NCBI GenBank assembly: GCA_025267735.1
Contig: CM046301.1
Location: 64,871,872-64,935,871, forward strand
Direction: 5' to 3'
DNA from: Mactra quadrangularis
Taxonomy: Eukaryota; Mollusca; Bivalvia; Venerida; Mactridae
Length of the DNA: 64,000 nucleotides
Both the position numbers and the translations under genes were made by a program. This document shows, in pieces, positions 1 through 11,900 of this stretch. The notes under the pieces were generated by a model. That model ran no database searches. It saw nothing but the letters and a program-made list of their open reading frames with translations, and was not told the DNA's origin. Position 1 is the first letter of the stretch. Each line of letters begins with the position of its first letter.

Positions 1-129
1 AATAACGAACTTTGAGAAATACTGAATCATTTGAAATTAGAAAAAATACTCTAAGTTAAGTATGAACATTTACAATTTAAAATTAATATGAGAAACCTGA
101 AATTCTATAAAAGTCTAGTGTTAATTTGG

Positions 130-460
130 ATTATCTCGGCTCGATTCGACTCGACTCTGCCGGAAACCTGTATAACTATAGGCCTAACGTTTTGTTCGGC
201 CTGGATCAGCTCAACCGAAAACTTTTTAAATTATAAAGTTTCTTTGGTTAGGCTAAGCTCGACCATTCTCGTACCCAGAGTTTATCAAGATTCTCGATCT
301 ATAACAAGCTAGTATCGAGAATCTTGATAGCTTCTGGAAACGAGACTAGGCTCGACCGGAAACATAAATTTCTAGCGTTTCTTTGGCTAGGCTATGCTCA
401 ACCAGAAACATGTACAATTCTACCGTTTGTTTGGCTCGGTTTGACAATAAATGTGGTCAA
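130..460. repeat. Degenerate GGCTCGACC tandem repeat
   Basis: Loosely repeated units of the type TTTGGCTAGGCT.GCTCGACC.GAAAC recur about every 60-70 bases, interrupted by a small palindromic element (265-345). No coding content is evident. The rest of 460-2400 shows only AT-rich unique sequence. Confidence 0.4.
265..345. mobile_element. Short palindromic MITE, ATTCTCGTACCC family
   Basis: The two arms are inverted copies. ATTCTCGTACCCAGAG with TATCAAGATTCTCGAT on the left is mirrored by ATCGAGAATCTTGATAG and TCTGGAAACGAGA on the right. Relatives lie at 7775-7843 and 61511-61582, with a fragment at 40733-40756. The size of about 70-80 bp and the near-complete palindrome point to a minimal non-autonomous DNA element. 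Confidence 0.5.
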
Positions 461-2479
461 AAGTCTCAATTTACACTGAACATGTATTTAATCACAGGGT
501 GTCGCGTATCGATTTCTTAGTTTAATCCTACGAATCAATTTGTTCTTTTTCCCAATCAAAATATCACGATGTCAAATCATTGATAAGGTTAGTCAGAATT
601 ATAAATCATTAAATCACCTCGACACATACCGTGTTACATCTCTTTGAAGGGTACATATGTCGTTCATTTAAACCATAATTAAAGCTTGTTATTCCATCAA
701 GATTATTTTTTATTCCAAACAGAAATAAATATCCAGCTAGCGATCGCAATCAATCTAGCGTTCTGTCGTTCTCCATACGGTGTAGACTTCAACGACTTGC
801 GTTCGAAAAAATATGGGTAATTTCGTATTCAAGTGCCGAGGTATTTCGAATTGCGTGTAGTGACTGAGCACAGTAACTCTTCGCTAAGTAAGATGCTGTG
901 AAACTAAGCAACAGATCGGGCTGTTCAATAATTCACAAAGTCAGTATTTTCTGTTAAGTTCTAATATTCATGTTTATCCTTATAACTCCGGTCCATTTAT
1001 AATTCATCATCTACCAACTGTTGCTGAATTCCAGCGTTACTCACAAGACTTCACTGCCGGCACTGAGAGCTTTCTGGTTTACCGGCTTATCTTATACTCG
1101 ATCTGAAGAAAGCTCTTTCCAATTGATGGCTCCGCGTTCCAGAACGGTTCATTTTAACACATTTCAAATTAAAACGCGTCCCGCAAGTATTCAAAAACTC
1201 ATTCAACACAGACTAAGACACTATATTGAAACTTTCAAAATATAACGATTTTATATCAATTTAAATATGTATGTAATGTGATGATATTACATAAGTGCGT
1301 TGATTTACAGTGCTTATTCGAAAACTTTACGTCAAATCACGGCGGATAGTCAACCTGTCCCTAACGAGGCATGAGGCATAGACATCTGTGAGCCATATAA
1401 AACATTTCGATCAAATTAGAATAAAAATAAATGTTACTGTAATACTATTACTAGTATAGAAAAATTTGCGAAGACAATTGGTCGTAAGACCTATGCAAAT
1501 ACCGGACCTTAGGGTTTTTAACAAGTGCATGCTTAGTCGGCTAATAGCTACATATACATTGTATATACGTTCATAGCTAATGTTAATTGTTACATATATA
1601 ACCGAATATAGATAATAAGTTGCATCTTGTTACCAGAACTAAATACTTACACTCTTAATCCAAAATAAGAAATCTCAATTAATAACAACTCAGAGTCAAT
1701 GTCACTGTTTATAAGCACATATGACTATCCTATTTAGGTATGCACTTTTCTATATCTATAATGCAGTGATTCTCACGCCAATAAACTAAGGCAAAATTGA
1801 ATATTATCCTACTTGGTCGATCATATCCAATAAACAACAATAACTAATAACAATTTTCACCTGTAATATTTTCCTTATGCATATATAATTTTATGGTCCA
1901 ATTATCTAAAGATAAACTGCGGCACGTTCAAAGACAATTTACTCCAATCAATGTCGCTAGTCCCAGTAGAAGATAATAATGCATACATCTCTTTCATCTT
2001 AGCGCTCATATCTTGTACGTATCATATTAGACCCATCAATATATATATCACCAATATTCGATACATTTATTCTACGTTAAATCTCGCTCGTTATCGGCCT
2101 CTCATCTACTTGTTAGGGCTTTTTCCCGATACTTATACGGATCGTTCCGTATACTGTCCTTTATACTGTCCTTTAATAAGGTTAAGAATTTATCAATGAA
2201 CGCCGGTGTTTTTCGGATCGATCTAATCGGTGATCAAATAAATATACATTGTACTATTTACCTAGCTTGTCTTGGGATGACAAATTGTGACAAGATGAAC
2301 ACAGGGCTTATTGTGAAGTAAAACTTTGATATGCATGACATAGCTATCTGATGTCAAACTACATCAATAATTAAAAAAAATTTTTTTTGAAAAAAAAAAA
2401 CTCACTTAAATAAGACTTAAGCAGGGCTAAGTTCATGTCTTCGTTTTATGAAGCAAATAAAACAATATGAATGTTTTAT

Positions 2480-2625
2480 TGAATGGACAGTCGGATGACT
2501 GGCAGGCTGGCTGGTTGGCTGGCTGGACGTGCCGACGGACGGACGGATGGACGTTTTTGCTAGGACGGATGGAGTTGGGTGAGTGAGCTAGCGCGCGTGT
2601 TAGGGTGCGAGAGAGTGAGCGTTCA
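2480..2625. repeat. Simple repeat (GGCT)n/(GGAC)n
   Basis: A GC-rich low-complexity run of GGCTGGCT and GGACGGACGGA units is followed by a GTGAG-rich stretch. Open frames through it are a by-product of the tetranucleotide composition. Confidence 0.7.
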
Positions 2626-3254
2626 TGCATGTTGGCGTGTGTTCATGGTTTATTTGTATATCTGAGCGTCAAAGTGGTTTGTATGATTGCAAAATATATA
2701 TTTTGGGGGAAAAGAGATCACTCTTACTCTAGTGATTTCCTTTTTTGATATTTGTGTAACAGCTAGTTTTCATTCTCAGATTCAGTGTTAGTAATGAAAC
2801 GTTTATAATACATAGTATTAGTGGTGAAATATTCTTAGTTATTTTCAATGTTTACTTGTTTTTTTTATAAATTATCGAACCACCCCATCCGTTGACTCCT
2901 ATAGATAAAGGCCTGGACCCCCTGCCCGCCCGCCCTAAAAAAAAACAGAAAATATCCACGAGTAGTAATGGTATTTAATTACCTCAATCAAACCAGACAT
3001 TACACATGTTAAACTTTCATTATTGTCTACCCCTGGTTCAAGTCTAGTTAATTAGAAATAAATTAGATCAATTAGATCTTGTGTTTTTATTTAATTTGAA
3101 AATGGAATGTTATCTTGAAGGACTTGCCAAAATAAGCTAATTTTAATTGTATTTTAACATACCTTCTCTGTCTGTTAAACCATTACTTTAACCTGGTTGT
3201 TTTGTTTGCACCATATACCTGCCTTTGTTGCAATGTAATTTGAAAATTAGAATA

Positions 3255-3525
3255 CCCAGGACCGAAGTCCGTTGCGCGATAGGTAGTGCACCGAGAATTC
3301 TTGCTTTCCGAATTGGGTGCGGGTTCAAATCCAATCCGGGGCGTTTTTACCCTTCCATGAAAATTTGACAATATAAATGTTAATGTTCTTCATGAATAAG
3401 GTACATGGAGGAGTTGTCCACCTTGTGAAAGGGTAGGTGAGTATTTGTTATAGACAAGGGTCCAAGAAAGTTCGGATAAGTGAGCTGGCCGTCAAAACAT
3501 TACCATAACGCAATTATAACAAGAA
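3255..3525 (+). mobile_element. tRNA-derived SINE, family 1
   Basis: The head carries an A-box-like segment (GCGATAGGTAGTGC) and a B box (GGGTTCAAATCC). A body follows with TACATGGAGGAGTTGTCCA, GGGTAGGTGAGTA, TATAGACAAGGGTCCA and a tail near ACCATAACGC. The same body occurs at 12535-12776 on this strand and at 20325-20583, 56045-56301 and 56872-57142 on the other strand. Confidence 0.75.
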
Positions 3526-3722
3526 AATAAGAACATTTCTACGACATTGACGTGTCAGACCAGGATGTACATGTTACCCTAAGGTACTATGCATGTACAT
3601 ATACATGTATATGAAAGATGAATTTAATCAAAGCGCTGATAGCGTTGTTGCACATGGGTTTATAATAGAATATATAAACACGAGATTATATAACAAACGA
3701 AAGCGACTCAAAGGAACTTTCC

Positions 3723-4090
3723 CTAATGCTACAGTCCCATAAACATAAAAATAGCCGTGAGGGCTCCTTACGGGTGCCGTGCGATCAACTCCGCAAGGGC
3801 TCGTACGAACTCTTGCGTTCCCGCACTGACTGATCACATTACATTTTTACCAGGGTCCTTGAGATGAGCCCACGATACACGTATCAGTTTCAAAGCCAAA
3901 TCGTGAACAAAATCGTAGCTGAGTATGGGTTAAACTTGCATATCTTCCAGCTATGGCTCCGTACGGATGTGTTGTTTTGTGTCATATGCGTACCGTCATC
4001 TTAATACGCAAGGCTCCCCTCGGCCTATGGCTGTCTGCACGTACGGGTCTGCAACAAGCCACGATTTTATGGGACTGAGGCATTACCTAA
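3723..4090. mobile_element. Inverted-repeat element, CAGTCCCATAAA ends
   Basis: The left end TAATGCTACAGTCCCATAAA is mirrored by TTTTATGGGACTGAGGCATTA on the right (complement TAATGCCTCAGTCCCATAAAA). GC-rich inner arms (GAGGGCTCCTTACGGG and its degenerate mirror) also match. It has no transposase and looks non-autonomous. I could not define a clear target duplication. Confidence 0.5.
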
Positions 4091-4660
4091 GCCGGATTTA
4101 GTATGCAGTGTATTTCAATTGCACAAATTGCATATCGTCTGCTTGTTAACGCGTAATGCGAACTATATTAATTGAAGTAGTAATTATCCCTTTAAATGCG
4201 CACGCACAGCCTAATGTTATCATCCGCGGCGAATTTTAATGAGGATATCCTACTGACCGCTACTAAACATAGGGAAATCCCATGTTAAAACCACGCATTA
4301 ACTCTTTTACTTACTTAGACGGTCTTCCTGGATAATTGCCGCTGACCAAACTTCACAATTGTTGATAAATATATGGGTAATGAACGGTGTATCACGGAGC
4401 ATACCACTTGAGAACGTAATTCATATTATTGAGCCTTTCAATGTGACAATGTTGGGTTGATGTTTTACTTACATGATAAACACAGACACTATGACATTAT
4501 AAACTCTTGTCAAACTTTATTTTATATAGACAATAATCAATACGTACGTCTTATAAATGACCGTCGTTATCTGGATAGACTTTTATATCAAGAACACTCT
4601 AAGATATCACTGTGTCTGAAAACTGTAAACAGAACGTTGAGTATTGTTCATCGTTTAGTA

Positions 4661-5106
4661 CGAAAGACCGTTAGGGTCATTTCAACTTCACGAATTCCCG
4701 ATTTCATCTTCATGAATTCACATTTTCAACATACGGAATTCACGAATTCATGATTTCAACTTCACGAATTCACGATTTCAACTTCACGAAGTCAACTTCA
4801 CGAATTCAACTTCACGAATTCACGATTTCGTGAATTCATGAAGCAGAAATCGTGAATTCATGAAGCTGAAATCGTGAATTCGTGAAGTTGAAATCGTGAA
4901 TTCACATTTAAAGTTGAATTCGTGAAGTTGAAATCGTGAATTCATGAAGTTGAAATCGTGAATTCATGAAGTTGAAATTCTGCATTCATGGAGCTGAAAT
5001 CGTGAATTCCATATGTTGAAAACGTGAATTCACGAAGTTAAAAATGTGAATTCTTGAAGATGAAGTCGGGAATTCATAAAGTTGAAATGGCACTACCGGT
5101 CTTTCG
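4661..5106. mobile_element. Foldback MITE filled with GAATTC tandem units
   Basis: The outer ends CGAAAGACCGTTAGGGTCAT and its right-hand mirror (complement CGAAAGACCGGTAGTGCCAT) are flanked by TA on both sides (4659-4660 and 5107-5108), a mariner-type target site. The interior is a tandem array of about 20-bp units (TTTCAACTTCACGAATTCACGA) on the left and the reverse complement of that array on the right. The whole 446 bp can fold into one long hairpin. Confidence 0.7.
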
Positions 5107-5689
5107 TAGTTTAGTGATGTGAAGCGAATCTCGCATACTTATCACCTCTCTGCTGATAAGTTTCAATAATTATATGTCTATGTTTTGGTTTATATCATTA
5201 TCAAGGACCCTATATTGCTTTTTCAACTAGAACACAGTGTGAAGCATGTACAATTTTCAGTTAATTACCTGTATAACATAACGTAACGTAACGTAACATA
5301 ACATAACATATTCTTTATTATATGTTATGTTAATTACTGTAAAAGCCCTGTGTATACAAAAGTTAGCAGAGTGAAATAACTTGGGGGTCCGTATAAAATG
5401 ATAGTCTTACATCGTATTGTAAGTCCCGTCATATGTGGACCCAACAGGGGACGTGGGTCCCGAGACCGACATTAAGTTGATACAGAGTAAATGTATAAGA
5501 GTGCCTTTTTTTCTTAACACCCCAAATTTTGTCTTAAATTCTTAAATTGGGCTCTCGATACTATTTTTAAAGTTGGGCTCCATTGTAAAAGTTTGTCATA
5601 ACGAATCCTGATTTAAGAATAATGAAATGTGACACGAACATAAGAAATTAGCCATATACTCAATAGATTTCACGTCAACAAAAACCATA

Positions 5690-6238
5690 CAGTGTCCTCC
5701 AAGTGTACTTGGACAAAATCATGTTTTTCGGAAGAAACTGATTTATGTTTATTAGTGAAAAAAAGAAACAGTGAGTCGTCAGATCTAATTCCAAAATCAA
5801 CATTGGTTATTTCATCAACATATAACTATAATTCAAACTATAGTGCGTACAAAATAACAAAACGTGTTGGGGTAAACATTAAAAATGAGACAATCCATTT
5901 CAGGGGTAGGCAGTATTGAAAAAAAAATGTGTAATTCATTTTAACAAAATTAGCATAGAGGATAAACCACCATCACTTGGTAAATCATGCTTGAAATGAT
6001 AGAACGCTTTACCATTACACCAACAACTAAGACACTCGTAAAATATATCACAATTGTCTATGTTACTGTCATCCAGAACATCCCTCGTCGTGGATAAGTT
6101 CATTGTATTATTATTATAAACAGTATTTTGGGGTTTTTTTGTCCGAACTATATATGTTACATAGTGATTAAATTGCGGTAGGCGTGGTCATTTTATTTCT
6201 CCAAGTTTACTTTGTCCAAGCACCTTTGGATGGTACTG
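5690..6238. mobile_element. TA-flanked MITE with CAGTG-type ends
   Basis: The left terminus CAGTGTCCTCCAAGTGTACT pairs with the right terminus (complement CAGTACCATCCAAAGGTGCT). Both are followed inward by TTGGACAAA, and both ends are flanked by TA. This is the pattern of Tc1/mariner/pogo-class non-autonomous elements. The internal 500 bp has only a short chance-length open frame. Confidence 0.6.
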
Positions 6239-6559
6239 TATGTTTAATTGTAAATGCGGTAATAACAAAATTAACGGGCTAGGTCTATTCTAATAGAGGC
6301 GATAAATAAATGCCAAGGTACGAGAATTTTTAATCGTTTAAAAATTACACTCAATTATGAAAACAAAAAATATAAGTCGATGGTACATTATGATACTAGA
6401 TTATAGGGGTGATATATATTCAAAATATAATTGTTATTTAATGTGGGAAGATACCATCTCAAGCACTCATGTATTTAATACCCAAGGTGTACTGTAAGAA
6501 ATGTATACCCTATAAAAAGTACGTGTGAATTATAAGAGAAACTTTGTCCGATCTTTAAT

Positions 6560-6620
6560 TATTGAACAGAACAGAACACATTCTTTATTATAATAAACAC
6601 AGGTTACATTTATATAAAGT
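6560..6620 (-). repeat. Retroposon 3' tail with AACAG pentamers
   Basis: GAACAGAACAGAACAC is followed by ATTCTTTATTATAATAAA. On the minus strand this reads as an AATAAAGAAT-type 3' end followed by (TTCTG)n. Similar pentamer arrays lie at 7560-7592, 45361-45381 and 58851-58875 (opposite orientation). Confidence 0.35.
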
Positions 6621-7162
6621 AACAACATGTGAGATAATTGTTAATGGTTAACAGAATACAATATTGTTATAGAGTTATAGAGTTATAGAGTTACGGAGAA
6701 TTACAATGTATAATAAAAAGAGTAGATATATACATGTATATATAAATACAAATGTATAACTAATATGTTTAATGAAAATCAATTCATTTTCTAAGTTCGA
6801 CGATAAGATAAACAATGTAATATAAATGAATGGGAATATAGTTTTAACTTTAAACTTTATGAAAATATCGGATGGGTAATTACGTATTGTACAAATTTAT
6901 TAAGGTTAATAAGCGTGGCTTCTTCTTTAACATTCATTAAAGCTTTAAAAGTTCTTGAAAAGTATGAATTTTCATCATGTTCAAATTATCCCGAATATAT
7001 AATATCCAGTTAAGTTCCTCTATTAAGGCCACTTTTGTTATTTCAAAATCATGCGATTTTTGACAATTATTAGGACCCTTGATTGCTTAATTTGTGAACT
7101 AAAGGGTCTCTATAATAAGACCGATTCGCTTTTAAAGACCATCGATTTTGCTGGTCTTAATA

Positions 7163-7315
7163 GTGGAACTTTGCTGTATTACATGGAATACGTTCTCTTC
7201 TTATGTCTGATGCGTTTCTCGTAGAAGATCGCAGAGGTATGCCTGTATTGGAATTTTTCATTGATGATTACCTTGAAAAATACCTTCAAGAAAATAGTAT
7301 CAACATATGGTGAAC
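7163..7315 (+). other. Short open stretch, possible exon or relic
   Basis: A frame open for about 50 codons ends in TGA near 7315 and contains protein-like text (MSDAFLVEDRRGMPVLEF, then FIDDYLEKYLQE). The ATG at 7203 is preceded in frame by a stop about 14 codons upstream. I do not recognise a family. The acidic and hydrophobic spacing looks more natural than neighbouring frames, but the length is within chance for this composition. Confidence 0.15.
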
Positions 7316-7774
7316 AGGTGGCGACTCCTTAAATCATCCTGAGTTAATTATAGGTTGTTAATGAAATATATATGATATGCAAGTTCATGTAGTCATAAAA
7401 TGCCTAATAATATGTGACTTCATTAATTAGTACATCTTTACTGACAAATTACATTTCGAGATAATATCAATTATCGAATTTTAAAACAGTTAGTGCATTA
7501 CAATAACCAAGCGTCCATGCTTTACATGATAATTGGATTACTGTACATTTCTTGATTTTGAGCAGAACAGAGCAGAACAGAACAGAACATAATGGAATAG
7601 AACATTGGTAAGTATTGGTAATACTCGTTCATTAAACTTTTACTGGTCAATCCCGCATTTTTACCCCCTCTTTAAATTTGTCACCACTTTATCTAAAATG
7701 AATATTTTAAATAGAAAAGGAAATTTCACTAAAGGTTGCCCATGGCATTTTTTCGCAGACCTACCCTACTGAAT

Positions 7775-7843
7775 ATTCTCGTTCCCAGAATATATCAAGA
7801 TTCTCGATACTCAAAAATCTTGATAGCCTCGGGGTACGAGAAT
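7775..7843. mobile_element. Short palindromic MITE, ATTCTCGTACCC family
   Basis: Left arm ATTCTCGTTCCCAGAATATA and right arm CCTCGGGGTACGAGAAT are inverted copies around TATCAAGATTCTCGA. At 69 bp this is one of the more complete copies of the family also seen at 265-345 and 61511-61582. Confidence 0.55.
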
Positions 7844-8233
7844 GCTATTAATGATATCTCATGGGGTTTTAGAGGCTGTTTGTTCTCCCCTCTGTCGATA
7901 GGGTTTGAATGGGGGTAGCGTCTCTCATCTCCACAAAAATCGGGGTCATTTAGGGCAGAGAATCGTGCAAAAGGAAATAAGAAAACATGTTTCAGTCTTA
8001 AAATGGAAGGAAAATTAGGGGTTCAAAAGAGCAAAAATTGCATTGTTTTACATTTATTTCTCCTCGCAGCGTTGCCATGGTAACTGAGATCGGGGTCTAA
8101 ATTACTTATTCTAAAAAAAAACTAGTACACAAGGAATATCTTGAGCAAGAAGTACATTGTATATATTTTATTTATTAAAAAGACGTTTTCAAGATTATCT
8201 TAAATAGGTCTGCATATTAATCTAGCCTCTAAA

Positions 8234-8425
8234 TTGACATTGCCGCACTTTCGCAAACATGCATATTATTTAACCAGAGACATAGATATCTATAATACCT
8301 GTGTCTCTGATTTAACCAACACCTCACAGCGGTACGACACGCGGAACTCTCTACCAGCAATCATAGCTGAGGCTCCCTCATTGTATTTTTCAAGAGGGAG
8401 TTGTCTGACCAAATCCTCTAATTGA
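8234..8425 (+). pseudogene. LINE reverse-transcriptase C-terminal remnant
   Basis: The frame contains NSLPAIIAEAPSL, resembling the WNSLP..VV.APSL motif that ends many CR1/L2/Jockey-type LINE ORF2 proteins. The normal tryptophan is absent and the frame closes soon after (about 190 bases). No endonuclease or polymerase core is visible nearby, so this is a 5'-truncated dead copy. Confidence 0.35.
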
Positions 8426-8557
8426 GGATCATGGCTTCCTGCAATTACTAATTTCATTTAATAAGTACAGTAATTGCAAACTCTTTACTCATTTCTATCT
8501 ATATCTTGAGTAATTGCGTTGAAAAAGGAAGACAAACTCCAATTAAAATAATTTATT

Positions 8558-8593
8558 CCACGACGCGTTTCGACATAGGTCTTCTTCAGGTGG
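8558..8593 (-). ncRNA. Hammerhead-like motif in a retroelement relic
   Basis: On the minus strand CCAC is followed by CTGAAGA, a small GAC/GTC hairpin with loop CTAT, then CGAAAC, GCGTC and GTGG. CTGANGA and GAAAC are the two conserved core boxes of hammerhead ribozymes, and CCAC/GTGG could form stem I. One extra A between CTGAAGA and the stem, plus a minimal stem III, argue against activity. Similar sequences occur at the ends of Penelope-type and related retroelements. It lies about 300 bp upstream of UBXN1. Confidence 0.2.
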
Positions 8594-8904
8594 ATAACAA
8601 TTAAGATATTTATCTAGAGTATATCTTTTGCATACTGTCTGTGCTTACTTCTAGTCTAGGCCTGTCATTTCTTTAACTGTTTTACCATCTTTCGAGATTG
8701 TGCACCGTAATAAATTGGAGTAAAGGGAAATAACCGCTGTAGAGAATTCATTTAGTTAAATGTCCGTTGGGTTTTACTGTGAAACTCAGCTCAATATTTT
8801 CTATTTGGGTTAAATGTAGAGTTATTTCCCCTAGAAGCTCTTCTCTCGTCGAATGATTTCTGAATTTTGATTAATACTTTCTTTAAAACGGCGTTTTTCT
8901 CACA

Positions 8905-11900
8905 ATGTCTGAGTTAATGTTGAATTCTTTGTTGGAAATGGGATTTCCTAAAGTCAGAGCGTACGTATCCTAGTCAATTAAAGGACAGTTTACAATGTTT
9001 CTCTTGAAATTATCATTCCAAATTTGACCGGTCTTCAACTTTCGTTTTACACGATGATTCAGTAGATTTGTGTCGATATTTTGTGTCAAGTGTGGATCAA
9101 ATTTCATTCTTACTACTCTAAGAGATGAATTTGACTTTAGATGGTGTTCTGCATGCGAAGGTTACCTTGAATGGCTTAATTTTAATATAGTGGCCCAATT
9201 GAGTGTCTTGCCTAGTATAATTTGGGCTCCTTTAGTCTCTAGTCCTAAATATAAGACCCTACATAATTATTTTATCATACAGACGTTCTTCTGTTATGTG
9301 AGTCTTAACAGATTGCTTCAAAACCGCATAGCAAAATATTTTTTTCTAAAAGTAAATTAATGTGGGTCAAATTAGCACCAATCGATAGATAAAAGTTTAC
9401 TTTTATTCTTTCCATAAAGCAAAAGATAATAATCAGTTTTTTCGCTTACGAAAACACTAATTACTTTACCTGCTATCCAGAGTTGTCGCCGTTCGCCATT
9501 TTGAACTGAATTTGTGCCGGTAAATAAAAGGCCGACTTGATTTGCCTGGGCGGCTTAAACTGGCGTGCGCCGATTCAGAAATGGGTACCGGCAATTCGCT
9601 TTATTTGCTCCGTGATTGAGCCGGGTCAACAACCGGCGCACGGCGAATGCGCCGGTTTCGATAGAGCTGCTAGCGGGGAGCTTGTGACAAATATGGCTAA
9701 AAATAGATACAGGTGAAACCATTATTACAAAAATTTACTACGATTATGGACTAAATACTAATTGAAGAGTTCAATTAAACTTTCTTACGCGTCATTTGTG
9801 TAAGAGTTATATTACAAGTACACATTTTACTCGCCAGACACGAATTTAAAATTTTAACTACTGATATAGGTTTATTTACACACACTGCTTGAAATGCGAC
9901 CGTCTGCAACAGTAATTAGTTAGCCAGATCGCTTGATTCATATGTCACACCGGGGCGAGCCGATCGGCTATCGGCTTACGCCGGTTCGTAAGCTGCCCAG
10001 GCAAATCAAGTCGACCCAAAGTGTCGCTTCGCTTAAACGAAATTTTTTCTCTCCAGAGTAGTCATTCTTACTGCCGACAGTCAATAGTATACATGGAATG
10101 GTCTGGATACTGGCTTTTGTATTCGTTCAAAATCAATTCTTACAAATTGCGTGACCCAATTTGAATTCTGATTGCCTTGGCTATTATTGCACAGTTATTG
10201 TGACAAACTGAAAGTACTCGTTAATAAAGGATTTAAATGGATTATTTGACTAAGGCCTAAAAAAAAAATATGTTTGTTTCTGCTTACATGCTGAAAAAAA
10301 AGATGGGTCGGTAGGTAGGGAATTTTTTTTTTTATTATTATTATTTTTAAGTTGAAGTGCGTTCGTACCCATCCAGATTCGTCCCAGTCGGCTTAAATTA
10401 ATGATTTTTTTTTCAAAGGCCGTAAAAAAGTTTCGGTCGGCGGTAAAAAGTAACGGTCGGTCGGGTAAGCAGAAACAAACGTATTTTTTTTTTAGGCCTA
10501 ACTAAGGTTAGAATTTGAAATAATTATACTTTTATCACGTGTATTTTTCATTTATCTTTCCATTGGTGTAATCGTTTTGTTACAAAAATTTTTTAATTTA
10601 AACGAGTAGAACGTTCAGACCTGAATCGATGTCTGTACACTAAAATTTTTGCTATGCGTTTTTGAAGCAATCTGTTAAGACCCTAAGTAACAGAAAAATG
10701 TCCAAATGATAAAAAAGTTACGTAGGGTCTTATATTTAGGACTACTATAGTCTACAGTCTGGGGCCCAGTGGGGGCTTGATGCCCGGTCAGGGCCTATGG
10801 ATCCTTTATTTTATTCTTGCCTGGTTGATTTTTGACTTTGCAGGGCAAGTGGGCAAGTGCTAATTTCTAACACTGATATTTTTTTGTGTACATCCACACC
10901 TGCACCTCAACAACTAAATCTGCTTGACTTATTTTCTGACAAGTGCCTCATAAAAATATAATGTTGGAAGGTGGCTGTAATTTACCCTCCAGTGTGCTGG
11001 CATGGCTTGTGGTGAAAGTATTTCATATTTGGACATATTTCTTCTGAGATTATTCATTTGCTTTCCATGTGCATTTTGATTAACTGCGTTTTATCAGCAA
11101 TTTTCATATTTTTCTATCTGTGTACCTAACTTACAAGCTCTTCTGCACCAGTACTTTCAATCTCTTTCTCAAGTTGCAAACAATTTCTCATCTCCTGGAT
11201 GAGTTACACAAGCCTTAACCACTTATCACATCCTGAGTGCCAAGTATGAAGTCTAATAAACTAATCACTGACCCGAGTTCTTGGTTTAGAAATTAGAACT
11301 ATTGTTGCTTTCTCTTTTCAGGGAAAAGGCTCTGTCTAAAACTCAGTTTCAAGGTGTACAGCAGGCTATGGAATGGTATGTTGAAAATATTCTGCCGTAA
11401 AGTTAATATCTGTATCTAGCTGACCATAACAGCTGTATTCTTATTCTCCACATGCTTCAGATGGTTTGCCAACAAAACAAGTTTTTATAATAAAACCATA
11501 AATTGATGTGTGCTACTATTTAACATTGATAAATTTTATCTACAATCAATTTAATTTGGAACTTTATTTTATGGGGGGTTTTCCAGCAGAAAATAATTTA
11601 TTACCAGATGTACCCGTGTGCAACAAAGTCTGTGCCTTTTAGTAATTATATGTGTAAAATGAATTTGTGAAACATCCAGTTCAAACAACCTGTTACCCAT
11701 AAATTTGAGTTGCAAGTATGAACTATTTACAGGTTGTTTGCTCATGAAGATGACCCTGACATTGACATTCCAGTAGAAACACCTCAAGGTCAAACACTAG
11801 GAAGTAGTTCAACAGGTGATATATAAAGTTTGTTCATTTCATTTGACACCTCTTGTCAGCAGAGGAGAAATACTCTTGATATATGTTGTCTTAAAGCTAG

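Larger units (their letters stand above)
9241..10744. mobile_element. Inverted-repeat element with about 110-bp arms, host of two nested elements
   Basis: AGTCCTAAATATAAGACCCT at 9241 is mirrored by AGGGTCTTATATTTAGGACT ending at 10744. The arms continue inward through AACAGATTGCTTCAAAA and GCATAGCAAAA for about 110 bases at 80-90% identity. Two further elements (9530-10016 and 10254-10498) sit between the arms. No transposase is visible. It lies in UBXN1 intron 1. Confidence 0.55.

Noticed and set aside
1021..1245. 74-codon plus-strand frame with mixed codon use
   Set aside because: No ATG, no splice signals and no recognisable family. The reverse strand is equally ambiguous.
3628..3837. 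69-codon minus-strand frame
   Set aside because: It lies across the left arm of the CAGTCCCATAAA inverted-repeat element and has no recognisable motif.
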